Of a stretch of 64,000 nucleotides of DNA, positions 39,437 through 49,982 are shown one piece after another; position 1 is the stretch's first letter, and every line of letters begins with the position of its first letter. The stretch is from Acidianus ambivalens (GTDB taxonomy: Archaea; Thermoproteota; Thermoprotei_A; Sulfolobales; Sulfolobaceae): positions 1,918,001 through 1,982,000 of the forward strand of contig NZ_CP045482.1 in assembly GCF_009729015.1 (NCBI RefSeq), given 5' to 3'. The notes below the pieces were generated by a model, which made no database searches, was not told the origin of the DNA, and saw only the letters and a program-made list of their open reading frames with translations. The translations under genes were made by a program, and so were the position numbers.

Positions 39437-39895
39437 TTACTCCAACCCTTTTCTGGAATATAAATCCTTAACCATAATGAACGCGTGCTTTCCTCTACCA
39501 TAATAATTTTTTCTCACAAATAATGGAAAATATCCATTGCGAACATAGAAGAAGAATGCGTCTTTGTTTGTCGTCATAACTTCTAAGTATGAGTACTTGC
39601 AATGACCTAGTTTAAATCTCCTTTCAATCTCGTTGATCAAAAGTTTGCCTATTCCTTTATTTCTACAGTTTTTTCGTACAGCTATAGAAACTATATGCCC
39701 TCTTATTTTAAATTGTATAATACCTATTACATAACCTAGAATTTTACCGTCTTCCTTGGCAACTAAATATAATCCGTCTGCTATATATAAGTATGCCTTT
39801 AGTAAAGAGTAAGGATAAGGATTATCAAAGCTTTCCACTTCTATCTCATAAATTTGTGGCAGATCGTCTTCAGTCGCATCAGTTATAATTACCAC
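39437..39895 (-). CDS. RimI-like GNAT N-acetyltransferase
   Basis: A 152-residue GNAT with the acetyl-CoA loop IVSIAVRKNCRNKGIGKLLI and the family end FYVRNGYFPLFVRKNYYGRGKHAFIM. It is the second N-acetyltransferase of the window and is more divergent than the NatA-like one at 20814-21323. Substrate preference cannot be inferred. Divergent from pelA, with their starts only 25 nt apart. Confidence 0.88.
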   Translation of the reverse strand: MVIITDATEDDLPQIYEIEVESFDNPYPYSLLKAYLYIADGLYLVAKEDGKILGYVIGIIQFKIRGHIVSIAVRKNCRNKGIGKLLINEIERRFKLGHCKYSYLEVMTTNKDAFFFYVRNGYFPLFVRKNYYGRGKHAFIMVKDLYSRKGLE

Positions 39896-39919
39896 AAAAT
39901 GATTAAATTAGAGTGGATA

Positions 39920-40936
39920 ATGAAAGTATTGGAATTCGATGAGAAAAAAGGCACAATGAAAGTTCATGTAGAGGACGAGGATGATTTGTGGACCTTACAC
40001 ATGATCCTAAATAAGGGAGATAAAGTAATAGCAAGGACTTCTAGAGATGTAAGCATGGGAAATGAAGGAAAAAGAGTTTCAATGATTATAGAGTTGCAAG
40101 TAGAATATACAGAATTTCAAGCTTTTACTACAAGGTTAAGAATTCATGGAATAATACTTGATGCTCCAGAAAGATATAGCATAAAAGGCGCACATCATAC
40201 AATAAATCTTGATATAGGAGATGAAATAATAATTATAAAGGAAAAATGGAATAAAAGTGTTTTAGATAGAATTTACAAACAAGCTGAAAAGAAAAATAGA
40301 GTACTAATAGCCCTTGTTGATTTTGATGAATACTTAATAGCGATACCCATGATTCAAGGCATAAAAATACTTACGGAAAAAAGCTTATCTACACCTACAA
40401 AGGAAGAGGGAATTATAGAAGATAATGCAAGAGAAGTTGCAAAGGAAATTGAAAACTACCTTAATAGCTATAATAATATAGACGCAATTCTAATAGCTGG
40501 TCCAGGTCCGTTTAAGGAGATCGTTAGAAAATACTTAAATACTAAAGTAAAAATTTACATGGACTCCGTGTCTTCTGCTACAGAAGCTGGATTAAATGAA
40601 GTATTAAAAAGAGATATCATAGATCAAATAATGAGAGATTACGAAATTTCTCAATCAGAAAAAGACTTGGATAAGGCATTAATGCTGCTAAATAAGGATT
40701 CTGGATTAATAGCTTATGGGATTGATGAGACAAAAAAAGCTTCAGAATATGGAGCCGTGGATTCCTTACTCGTAATAGAAGATATGGTAACTGAAAACGA
40801 AGAGGTACAAAATATAATGGAAGAAGTAGAGAAAAGAGGAGGAAAAGTTCACATAATACCTAGAGACTCTCCTATATACTTCCAAGTAAAAAATTTCGCA
40901 GGAATACTAGCAATTCTTAGATTTAGAATAAATTAA
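39920..40936 (+). CDS. pelA: Pelota (aPelota) mRNA surveillance protein
   Basis: eRF1-like ribosome rescue factor acting with aEF-1alpha/ABCE1 on stalled ribosomes. Start MKVLEFDEKKGTMKVH matches the family; the longer frame overlaps the divergent acetyltransferase. The N-terminal Sm-like domain has DDLWTLHMILNKGDKV and RIHGIILDAPERY, the central domain has AILIAGPGPFKE, and the end is FAGILAILRFRIN as in other Sulfolobales. As expected, the eRF1 GGQ motif is absent. Overlaps the convergent radical SAM gene by 30 nt. Confidence 0.97.
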   Translation: MKVLEFDEKKGTMKVHVEDEDDLWTLHMILNKGDKVIARTSRDVSMGNEGKRVSMIIELQVEYTEFQAFTTRLRIHGIILDAPERYSIKGAHHTINLDIGDEIIIIKEKWNKSVLDRIYKQAEKKNRVLIALVDFDEYLIAIPMIQGIKILTEKSLSTPTKEEGIIEDNAREVAKEIENYLNSYNNIDAILIAGPGPFKEIVRKYLNTKVKIYMDSVSSATEAGLNEVLKRDIIDQIMRDYEISQSEKDLDKALMLLNKDSGLIAYGIDETKKASEYGAVDSLLVIEDMVTENEEVQNIMEEVEKRGGKVHIIPRDSPIYFQVKNFAGILAILRFRIN

Positions 40937-41929
40937 TTTCTCGGATATTTTCAAACCATAAGGGAGTTCCTCTATAATTCTGACTTCATCAGGATTATAT
41001 TTTGATATTACCTCATTAACAAACTCTGGAGAAATGTAAAATCCATTAGAGGCTTTCTCGCCATAATCTGATAGGTCTATGTTTGTTCTTACAAAAGCCT
41101 TTATTATAGTACCTTCTCCACTATATTTTTCATAAGGCTTAGAATAATATCTTATAGTCCTTAGGAACCTCGTTCTAGTTTCTACCACGTCCTTATATAC
41201 TGAACTACAATAATGTATATCCAATTTAGAATCTACATTTGCTTCAAGTACTTTTAACGCTAGTTCGAAGCTTCCTTTTCCACCTGCTAATCCATGACTA
41301 ATTGTTATGCCTTTTGAATTTAAATTGTAAAAATTTCTTTCAGTTATCTCTAATTCGTTTATATTAATAAACTTAACTTTATGCTCTTCAGCCCACTTTA
41401 TTAAAAAATTAAGATATTCTTCCTCTCCAGGTATTGCTGGAACCTCTAAACCAACATCAAATGAGAAATTCAATGCTTTTTCCACTGCTTTAAGATATTC
41501 CTTTCTAACTGGATGAAAACGTATTTCGTCAAGTCCTGCTCTCTGAAGAGCAAATAAAGCGTCATAATTTACATACCTGCCAGATGTATAAAGATGAATA
41601 TGAAAGTCCTCTCCAAATTCAGACTTTAAAATCTCTATTAATTTTACTACCTTATCCAAATGTAAAATTGGGTCTCCTCCTGTGATTCCTGCACCTAATG
41701 CATTCATCTTATATGCTTCATATATAAAATCTTGAAAGCTCTCGGTTTTCTTTTCATTAGCATACATAACGTCTTTACCAAATCTTTCCTCACTTACTGG
41801 GCAATAATAACACGAATCACCGCATTCTCCAGAAATGAACACAACTAGCTTACTTCCTAGTCTACAATATTTACATCCTAATGGCAAATCTCTATTATAC
41901 AATGAAATTTCTGGATTTCCTTTTAGCAT
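40907..41929 (-). CDS. Radical SAM protein (PflA-like, COG2108 type)
   Basis: A 340-residue radical SAM protein. The cluster motif is ECGDSCYYCPVSEERFG: CxxxCxxC near residues 35-42, preceded by CKYC near residue 19. GAGITGGDPILHLDK is the SAM-binding GGE-like segment. It resembles uncharacterised archaeal proteins annotated as pyruvate-formate-lyase-activating-like. Upstream and overlapping are a DUF1122-type gene and a nucleotidyltransferase, forming one operon. Substrate unknown. Confidence 0.85.
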   Translation of the reverse strand: MLKGNPEISLYNRDLPLGCKYCRLGSKLVVFISGECGDSCYYCPVSEERFGKDVMYANEKKTESFQDFIYEAYKMNALGAGITGGDPILHLDKVVKLIEILKSEFGEDFHIHLYTSGRYVNYDALFALQRAGLDEIRFHPVRKEYLKAVEKALNFSFDVGLEVPAIPGEEEYLNFLIKWAEEHKVKFININELEITERNFYNLNSKGITISHGLAGGKGSFELALKVLEANVDSKLDIHYCSSVYKDVVETRTRFLRTIRYYSKPYEKYSGEGTIIKAFVRTNIDLSDYGEKASNGFYISPEFVNEVISKYNPDEVRIIEELPYGLKISEKLIYSKSKNC

Positions 41930-42431
41930 TTATCCAGTCTTTAATTTTCTCACTTTTAACATCTTCTAATAATTCCTCCAATTCCTTAATAGCAATATTT
42001 TCATCCAAAGGCTTATTAGCTTGTATCTTTGGACTCCCTTCATTTCCCCCTTCAGGAAAGTACCAAACTTTGAACCATGTAAATCCTGCTTTTAACAAAG
42101 AAAAACCTAAAGGAGTATCTACAGCAGAATAACCTTTCATTATCAGATCTAAAGTTTCCTTATCCTTGTCGTAGGTTACAAATAGCCTACCTCTTTTAGA
42201 TAGGAAGTTGTAGATCTTTTTGAAGAACTCTTCCTCTAAACCTACGTCTCTTAACCACGGATAATAATCTATTTCCAACCAATCTGGATAATAATCTCTT
42301 CCAGAAAAATAGTTGCAATATCCTACCAGCTTATCACCTAAGTATAACTTAAAATAGAAAAGTTCCTTTATATGAGTTTGTTTTATATCTACAACTTTTA
42401 ATTCCAGATTTCCTATCTTACCTTGAATCAT
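41895..42431 (-). CDS. DUF1122-like uncharacterised protein
   Basis: A 178-residue mixed alpha/beta protein, probably of the archaeal DUF1122 family. Features are aromatic-rich segments (WLEIDYYPWLRDVGLEEEFFKKIYNF, GFTWFKVWYFPEGGNEGSPKIQ) recalling a GNAT-like fold, but no acetyl-CoA loop can be seen. It overlaps the radical SAM gene by 35 nt and the nucleotidyltransferase by 14 nt. Operon context suggests a shared pathway. Function unknown. Confidence 0.65.
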   Translation of the reverse strand: MIQGKIGNLELKVVDIKQTHIKELFYFKLYLGDKLVGYCNYFSGRDYYPDWLEIDYYPWLRDVGLEEEFFKKIYNFLSKRGRLFVTYDKDKETLDLIMKGYSAVDTPLGFSLLKAGFTWFKVWYFPEGGNEGSPKIQANKPLDENIAIKELEELLEDVKSEKIKDWINAKRKSRNFIV

Positions 42432-43080
42432 TTAGAGCCCTTCTAAAGAATTTATTTCTCCTACTTAATTCTCTTATTGCTTCCTCAAAGTTTTCGTTAG
42501 TAGCTAACTCATATTTCAAGAAAACGCCAGTTCTACCTTTGTCCTCTCTTTTCATTAACAGCTTTTCTCTCTCATTAATAGTTGTTATGGAAATCTTAAG
42601 TAACCTAGTAGCATAATCTTCATTTCCTTTAAGTGGGATTTCCTCATGACCATTCTTATTTGGTATAATAAGCTTTAATTCCTTATTTATACCCGGCTTT
42701 CTAACGCCATTTATTATATCCTCTAGGCTAACTAATCCGCCAAAATAGTAAAATTCCTCTTCATCTTTTTTAAGTTTTGATAATGGAAAAGATATTACTT
42801 CAGTTTCCTCAGGATTTAATGAAATATAGGCCTTAGGAGTTGATACTGGTGTGGCTTGTATTATATATTTATGGTCAGCCTCAAGTAAATCAAGTTCTAA
42901 TATATTAGGTTCAAAAACTATAATATCAATATCACTAGTCTTTTTAACATCTCCCCTAGCAATAGATCCGTAAGCGTACCCTTTTATACCTCTGTAATAT
43001 AAGGCTTCTAGGATTTCTTTTGCCCTTTTCCTCTTTTCATTAAATAACTTCCACTGCTCTTCTGTATACTCTATTTGCAC
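42418..43080 (-). CDS. Predicted nucleotidyltransferase
   Basis: A 220-residue protein with the full polymerase-beta signature: GYAYGSIARGDVKKTSDIDIIVF near residues 35-57 (GS...DxD). The remaining region is alpha/beta with a helical C-terminus. It belongs to the archaeal COG2413-like group. First gene of the operon with the DUF1122-like and radical SAM genes; divergent from the site-2 protease. Substrate unknown. Confidence 0.82.
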   Translation of the reverse strand: MQIEYTEEQWKLFNEKRKRAKEILEALYYRGIKGYAYGSIARGDVKKTSDIDIIVFEPNILELDLLEADHKYIIQATPVSTPKAYISLNPEETEVISFPLSKLKKDEEEFYYFGGLVSLEDIINGVRKPGINKELKLIIPNKNGHEEIPLKGNEDYATRLLKISITTINEREKLLMKREDKGRTGVFLKYELATNENFEEAIRELSRRNKFFRRALNDSR

Positions 43081-43115
43081 AATTGATTTATAGTTCTTAG
43101 ATAAGTTAAACTCTT

Positions 43116-44185
43116 ATGGATATTTCCCTTTACACCTTTGCAATAGGCTTTGTAATATTTTGGGGACTTATCTTGGCTTTTAGAAAAAAACTTGAGCCAA
43201 AGGGATTTACTGTATATCCTTTATTTTTAATGTGGAAAAAGAGTACCAGGTCATTATGGTTTCCAAGATTAGCGTCCTCAAAGCCGTTTAAAATTTATGA
43301 AAAAATAGCAATGATTCTTGGAATCCTTGCAATGATTGGAGGTATTACAATGATATACTACGTAATATTTGGCCTAATTTTCCACCCACAATCAACTACA
43401 GTAAGATTAGAACCAATAATCCCTGGAGTTACTATAAGTTTATCATGTTTACCTTACATTCTTTTAGCTCTAGGAATTTCAGTTACTTTACATGAATTAT
43501 CTCATGCAGTATCTGCAACATCAAATAAAATAAACGTAAAAAGCGGAGGTTTCATACTCTTAGGAATCTTTCCTGGAGCATTTGTAGAGCCTGCAGATGA
43601 AGAGTTTATGACGTCTAGCCTGCCTGCAAAAATAAAAATTCTTGCTGCAGGTATAGCAGTAAACCTAATTCTCGCAGGCATATTTTTCCCACTAGCTATA
43701 TTTTTGCCCGGATATTTTTCACAAGGTTTACTTATAGAAGGAGTGATACCTCATAGTTCAGCTTATAACGCCTCCATACAAGCTGGAGATGTAATACTAT
43801 CTGTTAACGGAATTAGGACAAATACTTTCAATTCTCTAACCACAGCTCTAAATCAAAGTACTAGTTATACTATAGTACTAAAAGCACTAAATGGATCAAC
43901 AATAGTAAAACATGCTGAAGCTACAAACCATTTCTTAGGAGTTTATGTAACTTATTACTTTCCTCCATCAGTAAGACCGTTCTTACTTTTCGTTACCTGG
44001 ATGTTTATAATAAATTTCAGCTTAGCGTTATTTAATGCTGCACCGTTAATAATTACGGATGGAGGAAAAATATTTACAGAATTACTTAAAAAGATAAGTT
44101 CACAAAATGGCGAAAAAATGTCTATGGCTATACAAGCTTTCCTTTTAATGTCGCTAGTATATGCAATAATGTTATCTATAAGTGC

Positions 44186-44189
<4 letters not shown>
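43116..44189 (+). CDS. Site-2 protease family (M50) membrane metalloprotease with PDZ domain
   Basis: A 357-residue polytopic membrane protein. The zinc site is LHELSHAVSA (HExxH, near residue 127) and the second ligand lies in NFSLALFNAAPLIITDGG (NAAPL..DGG, the family's NPxPxxxxDG variant). A PDZ-like domain between them contains NASIQAGDVILSVNGIRT. Such proteases cut transmembrane regulators; the substrate here is unknown. At least six hydrophobic helices. Convergent with lysS, 4-nt overlap. Confidence 0.92.
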
Positions 44190-45670
<1,481 letters not shown>

Positions 45671-45715
45671 ACAATAACCGAATATTTCTAGTATAAAACA
45701 TTTTACGATAATAAA

Positions 45716-46123
45716 CTACAACTTTACTCCTAATATCTCTAGAAATTTTAATGCACAATCCTTTATTCTCTCCTCGGTGGACTTATCTATAGAAATTTGC
45801 TTATTATAAGTAGTATAACCGTTTTGACTAATAAATGCAATAACATCTGTTGAATCATAATAGAATTTTACATACAACATATCGGAATAAACTATGGAAA
45901 TTATGCAAGGGCATAAGTTAAGCAATTCCTTAACTTTTAAAGAATATTCTTTCGCTATTTTCATTTTCTCCTCGCTCACTTCTTTTTTAACAAAGTCAAC
46001 TCCGTCGTATTCCCCTACCTTAATTTCTCCGTTAAGCATTATGCTATCAATTCCATGCTTTCTAAGTTCTATCATAATGACGTCTTTACCTTCTATTTTA
46101 AGCTTGGAAACGCTTTTAGTCAT
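45716..46123 (-). CDS. Hypothetical protein
   Basis: A 135-residue alpha/beta protein I do not recognise. It starts MTKSVSKLKIEGKDVIMIEL and has two alternating strand-helix units, with CPC near residue 72. No catalytic signature and no membrane segment. It is divergent from nothing obvious and lies between lysS and a small membrane protein on the same strand; its low Cys content argues against a metal site. Confidence 0.6.
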   Translation of the reverse strand: MTKSVSKLKIEGKDVIMIELRKHGIDSIMLNGEIKVGEYDGVDFVKKEVSEEKMKIAKEYSLKVKELLNLCPCIISIVYSDMLYVKFYYDSTDVIAFISQNGYTTYNKQISIDKSTEERIKDCALKFLEILGVKL

Positions 46124-46150
46124 TTCGCATAATTTTTAGCTAAAAGAAAA

Positions 46151-46435
46151 TTAAATTTCTGGCTTCTGACTCCATTTCCTGAACATATAGAAAGTTAGTA
46201 TAAAGAAGATTATTGCAATTATCGTGAAAATTATACCAAAGATTGTTAAAGGCAATAATTCATTCTTTGGGCCCACTCCGAAGAATATTGGGAAAGGACC
46301 TATTAATACTAGTCCCCCTACAGCAGTGCTAGTAGTACTCGGCGTAGAGACTGTACAAGATAAAGCTGATATGAAGAGCAGTGCGAAACCTATAAATATT
46401 AAACTCATCCCTACGCCGATGACGGATAATTTCAT
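46151..46435 (-). CDS. TIGR00304/DUF131-type small membrane protein
   Basis: A 94-residue protein with two hydrophobic helices (residues 5-27 and 62-85) separated by GGLVLIGPFPIFFGVGP, the signature of the archaeal TIGR00304 (DUF131) family, and a basic C-terminus (RKWSQKPEI). Function unknown. Divergent from the EF-Tu paralogue. Confidence 0.75.
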   Translation of the reverse strand: MKLSVIGVGMSLIFIGFALLFISALSCTVSTPSTTSTAVGGLVLIGPFPIFFGVGPKNELLPLTIFGIIFTIIAIIFFILTFYMFRKWSQKPEI

Positions 46436-46476
46436 AATATTATTTATGATACTAAGGTTTATAACGGTGTTGATAA

Positions 46477-47373
46477 TTGTATTACGGCAACATTATAAGT
46501 GTACTATCTTCAGACAAGGAAAAGGCAGGAAAAACAGCTGAAAGTTTAGGAAAACTTCATGAAAATGAGAAATTGAGAATTTATTATAGGAAAAAAGGAG
46601 ATTATATAAGGTCAATCCTAGTACCTACAGAATATCCAGAAAAGATTCTGCAAGCTGCTGAGGCAGTTAGCCTTTCATCGTATTGCGTACTTTACCTGCC
46701 AATAGTTCCTTCTTGGACTGAAGGAGAACTAGCACTTTTAATTACATCTGCAGGTTGTAAAGGAGAAATAATAACTGAAATGCCAGAAAGTGATGTAAGA
46801 AAATTATTCAAAGGCTTACCCCTAGAGGAGTTCCCTATTCACCAGACTCCTGAGGAATTTGAAGGAAAAGAAGAAGATAAGGGAGTAGTTTATATAGATA
46901 AAGCATTCGTAGTGAAAGGTGTTGGAGTAGTAATTACTGGATTTTCCTATACTCAAGTTAAAGTACATGATAAATTGAAAGCTATACCGCAGAATAAAGA
47001 AGTTGAGATAAAAAGCATTCAAGTTCTTGATGAAGATCAAGAGGCTGTAGATACCGGGATCAGAATAGGTTTTGCGCTAAGAAATGTAAGAGAGGACGAA
47101 ATGAAGGATGCATTACTTTTAGTTAAGAACGAAGTGAAAACCGTAAAGAGTTTCTCGGGTGAAATTTTCCTATTTCCTTGGACTAAAATCGAATCTGGAA
47201 ATTACCATTTAGTCGCAAATGGAGTATCAGTAATGGCTAACTTAAAAATTAATGGAAGTAATGTTGACGTTGAGCTAAGTAACGAGATGCCGTTATCTAA
47301 GAGATTTATAGTAGTCAACGTTAATGCAAAACAAGGTAAACCAAGAATTGCAGGTTATGTAATACCAAAGTAG
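46477..47373 (+). CDS. EF-Tu/SelB-like paralogue lacking GTPase motifs
   Basis: A 298-residue protein. Residues 140-220 form a typical EF-Tu domain 2 (VVYIDKAFVVKGVGVVITGF, VEIKSIQVLDEDQEAVDTG, RIGFALRNV) and a domain-3-like part follows. The N-terminal third replaces the G domain: the P-loop position reads SVLSSDKEKAGKTAES instead of GHVDHGKT, and no DxxG or NKxD can be found. It is therefore probably a non-hydrolysing relative of archaeal SelB-like factors. No selenocysteine system is implied. Start is TTG. The stop codon is shared with the 3' end of tRNA-Gln. Confidence 0.78.
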   Translation: MYYGNIISVLSSDKEKAGKTAESLGKLHENEKLRIYYRKKGDYIRSILVPTEYPEKILQAAEAVSLSSYCVLYLPIVPSWTEGELALLITSAGCKGEIITEMPESDVRKLFKGLPLEEFPIHQTPEEFEGKEEDKGVVYIDKAFVVKGVGVVITGFSYTQVKVHDKLKAIPQNKEVEIKSIQVLDEDQEAVDTGIRIGFALRNVREDEMKDALLLVKNEVKTVKSFSGEIFLFPWTKIESGNYHLVANGVSVMANLKINGSNVDVELSNEMPLSKRFIVVNVNAKQGKPRIAGYVIPK

Positions 47374-47443
47374 CCGGGCAGGGATTCGAACCCTGGTCGA
47401 CGGGGCCAGAGCCCGCCATCCTTGACCGCTAGACGACCCGGCT
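47371..47443 (-). tRNA. tRNA-Gln (anticodon CTG)
   Basis: Acceptor AGCCGGG/CCCGGCT, anticodon stem GCGGG/CCCGT (one G-U pair) with loop CTCTGGC, T-arm CAGGG-TTCGAAT-CCCTG, discriminator A. The 3' terminal bases overlap the TAG stop of the EF-Tu-like gene on the opposite strand. Confidence 0.94.
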
Positions 47444-47544
47444 AAGATTTAAATTTTTAAATATAGTATTAAAAGCTTTTTCCTAGATCTGAAATTCATA
47501 GATTAAAAACATGACGGAAAAACTTATAAATTATATGATCGAAA

Positions 47545-47554
47545 GATTTAAAAG
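47545..47554 (+). promoter_or_regulatory. TATA box of tfb1 with short SD-containing leader
   Basis: GATTTAAAAG predicts a start near 47576, just before AAGGTGA (47578-47584), which lies 7 nt from the ATG at 47592. Unlike most first genes here, tfb1 seems to have a short leader with a Shine-Dalgarno site. Confidence 0.5.
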
Positions 47555-47591
47555 GGTTTCGGAGAATGTTCGGGCTTAAGGTGACCTACTT

Positions 47592-48506
47592 ATGAGTGAT
47601 AAGACTCAAGATAACATTTGTCCTCCAGATAAAATAGTTTTTGATGCTGATAGAGGTGAATACATCTGTACTGAAACGGGAGAAGTTATTGAAGAAAGAA
47701 TTATTGACCAAGGCCCAGAATGGAGGGCTTTTACTCCGGAAGAAAAAGAGAAAAGAAGCAGAGTTGGTGGGCCTCTGAACCAGACTATTCACGATAGAGG
47801 GTTATCTACACTTATAGACTGGAAAGATAAGGATGCAATAGGAAGGAATTTAGATCCAAAAAGGAGACTTGAAGTATTAAGGTGGAGAAAGTGGCAAATA
47901 AGAGCTAGAATTCAATCATCTATTGACAGAAATCTTGCTCAAGCAATGAATGAATTGGAAAGAATTGGTAATTTATTAGGTTTACCTAAATCTGTTAAAG
48001 ATGAAGCTGCATTAATATATAGGAAAGCAGTAGAAAAAGGCTTAGTGAGAGGAAGATCAATAGAAAGCGTTGTTGCTGCATCTATTTATGCCTCATGCAG
48101 AAGAATTAAAATTGCAAGGACTTTAGATGAGATTGCCCAATATACCAAGGCAAATAGAAAAGAAGTGGCTAGATGTTATAGGTTATTGCTAAGAGAGCTA
48201 AATGTAGAAGTACCAGTATCGGATCCTAAGGATTATGTAACTAGAATAGGATCTTTATTAGGACTTAGCGGCGCTACAATGAAATTAGCTGCGGAGATCT
48301 TAGAAAAAGCTAAGAATGCCGGTTTAACTGCAGGGAAAGATCCTGCAGGTTTAGCTGCGGCAGCAATCTACATCGCAGCACTAATGAATGATGAGAGAAG
48401 GACACAAAAAGAAATAGCTCAAGTAGCTGGGGTTACAGAAGTAACTGTAAGAAATAGATATAAGGAACTCATCCAAGAATTAAAAATAGAAATACAAAAT
48501 CAATAA
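47592..48506 (+). CDS. tfb1: Transcription initiation factor TFB1
   Basis: TFIIB homologue that recruits RNAP to TBP-bound promoters. The N-terminal ribbon CPPDKIVFDADRGEYICTETG keeps only one Cys of each pair. The B-reader/finger EWRAFTPEEKEKRSRVGGP is intact, and the two cyclin folds follow (residues 115-205 and 210-300) with the BRE-reading helix TEVTVRNRYKELI. Residue pattern matches Sulfolobus TFB1, which shows the same ribbon loss. 304 residues. Confidence 0.97.
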   Translation: MSDKTQDNICPPDKIVFDADRGEYICTETGEVIEERIIDQGPEWRAFTPEEKEKRSRVGGPLNQTIHDRGLSTLIDWKDKDAIGRNLDPKRRLEVLRWRKWQIRARIQSSIDRNLAQAMNELERIGNLLGLPKSVKDEAALIYRKAVEKGLVRGRSIESVVAASIYASCRRIKIARTLDEIAQYTKANRKEVARCYRLLLRELNVEVPVSDPKDYVTRIGSLLGLSGATMKLAAEILEKAKNAGLTAGKDPAGLAAAAIYIAALMNDERRTQKEIAQVAGVTEVTVRNRYKELIQELKIEIQNQ

Positions 48507-48533
48507 CTTTATAATCTTAAAATTTATTTTTAT

Positions 48534-48836
<303 letters not shown>

Positions 48837-48921
48837 GTTTCTAATTAAGAATTATAAAAACTCCTTTTTGAGCTTTTCTATCCACATTAAATTTAAAACT
48901 TCTTAAAGATAAGCTTTTGTT

Positions 48922-49939
<1,018 letters not shown>

Positions 49940-49982
49940 GCATATAACGGTTGTAATGAGGTTTATAAGCTTAATACAATAA

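Noticed and set aside
46477..47373. Selenocysteine elongation factor SelB
   Set aside because: Domain 2 resemblance is real, but the G domain is dead and no SECIS element, SelA/PSTK-like gene or tRNA-Sec is present. The order is not known to use selenocysteine.
48507..48533. Strong intrinsic terminator between tfb1 and aIF1
   Set aside because: Only a T-rich stretch is seen, without a stem; T-rich 3' ends are common in this A+T-rich genome, so I did not call it as a distinct feature.
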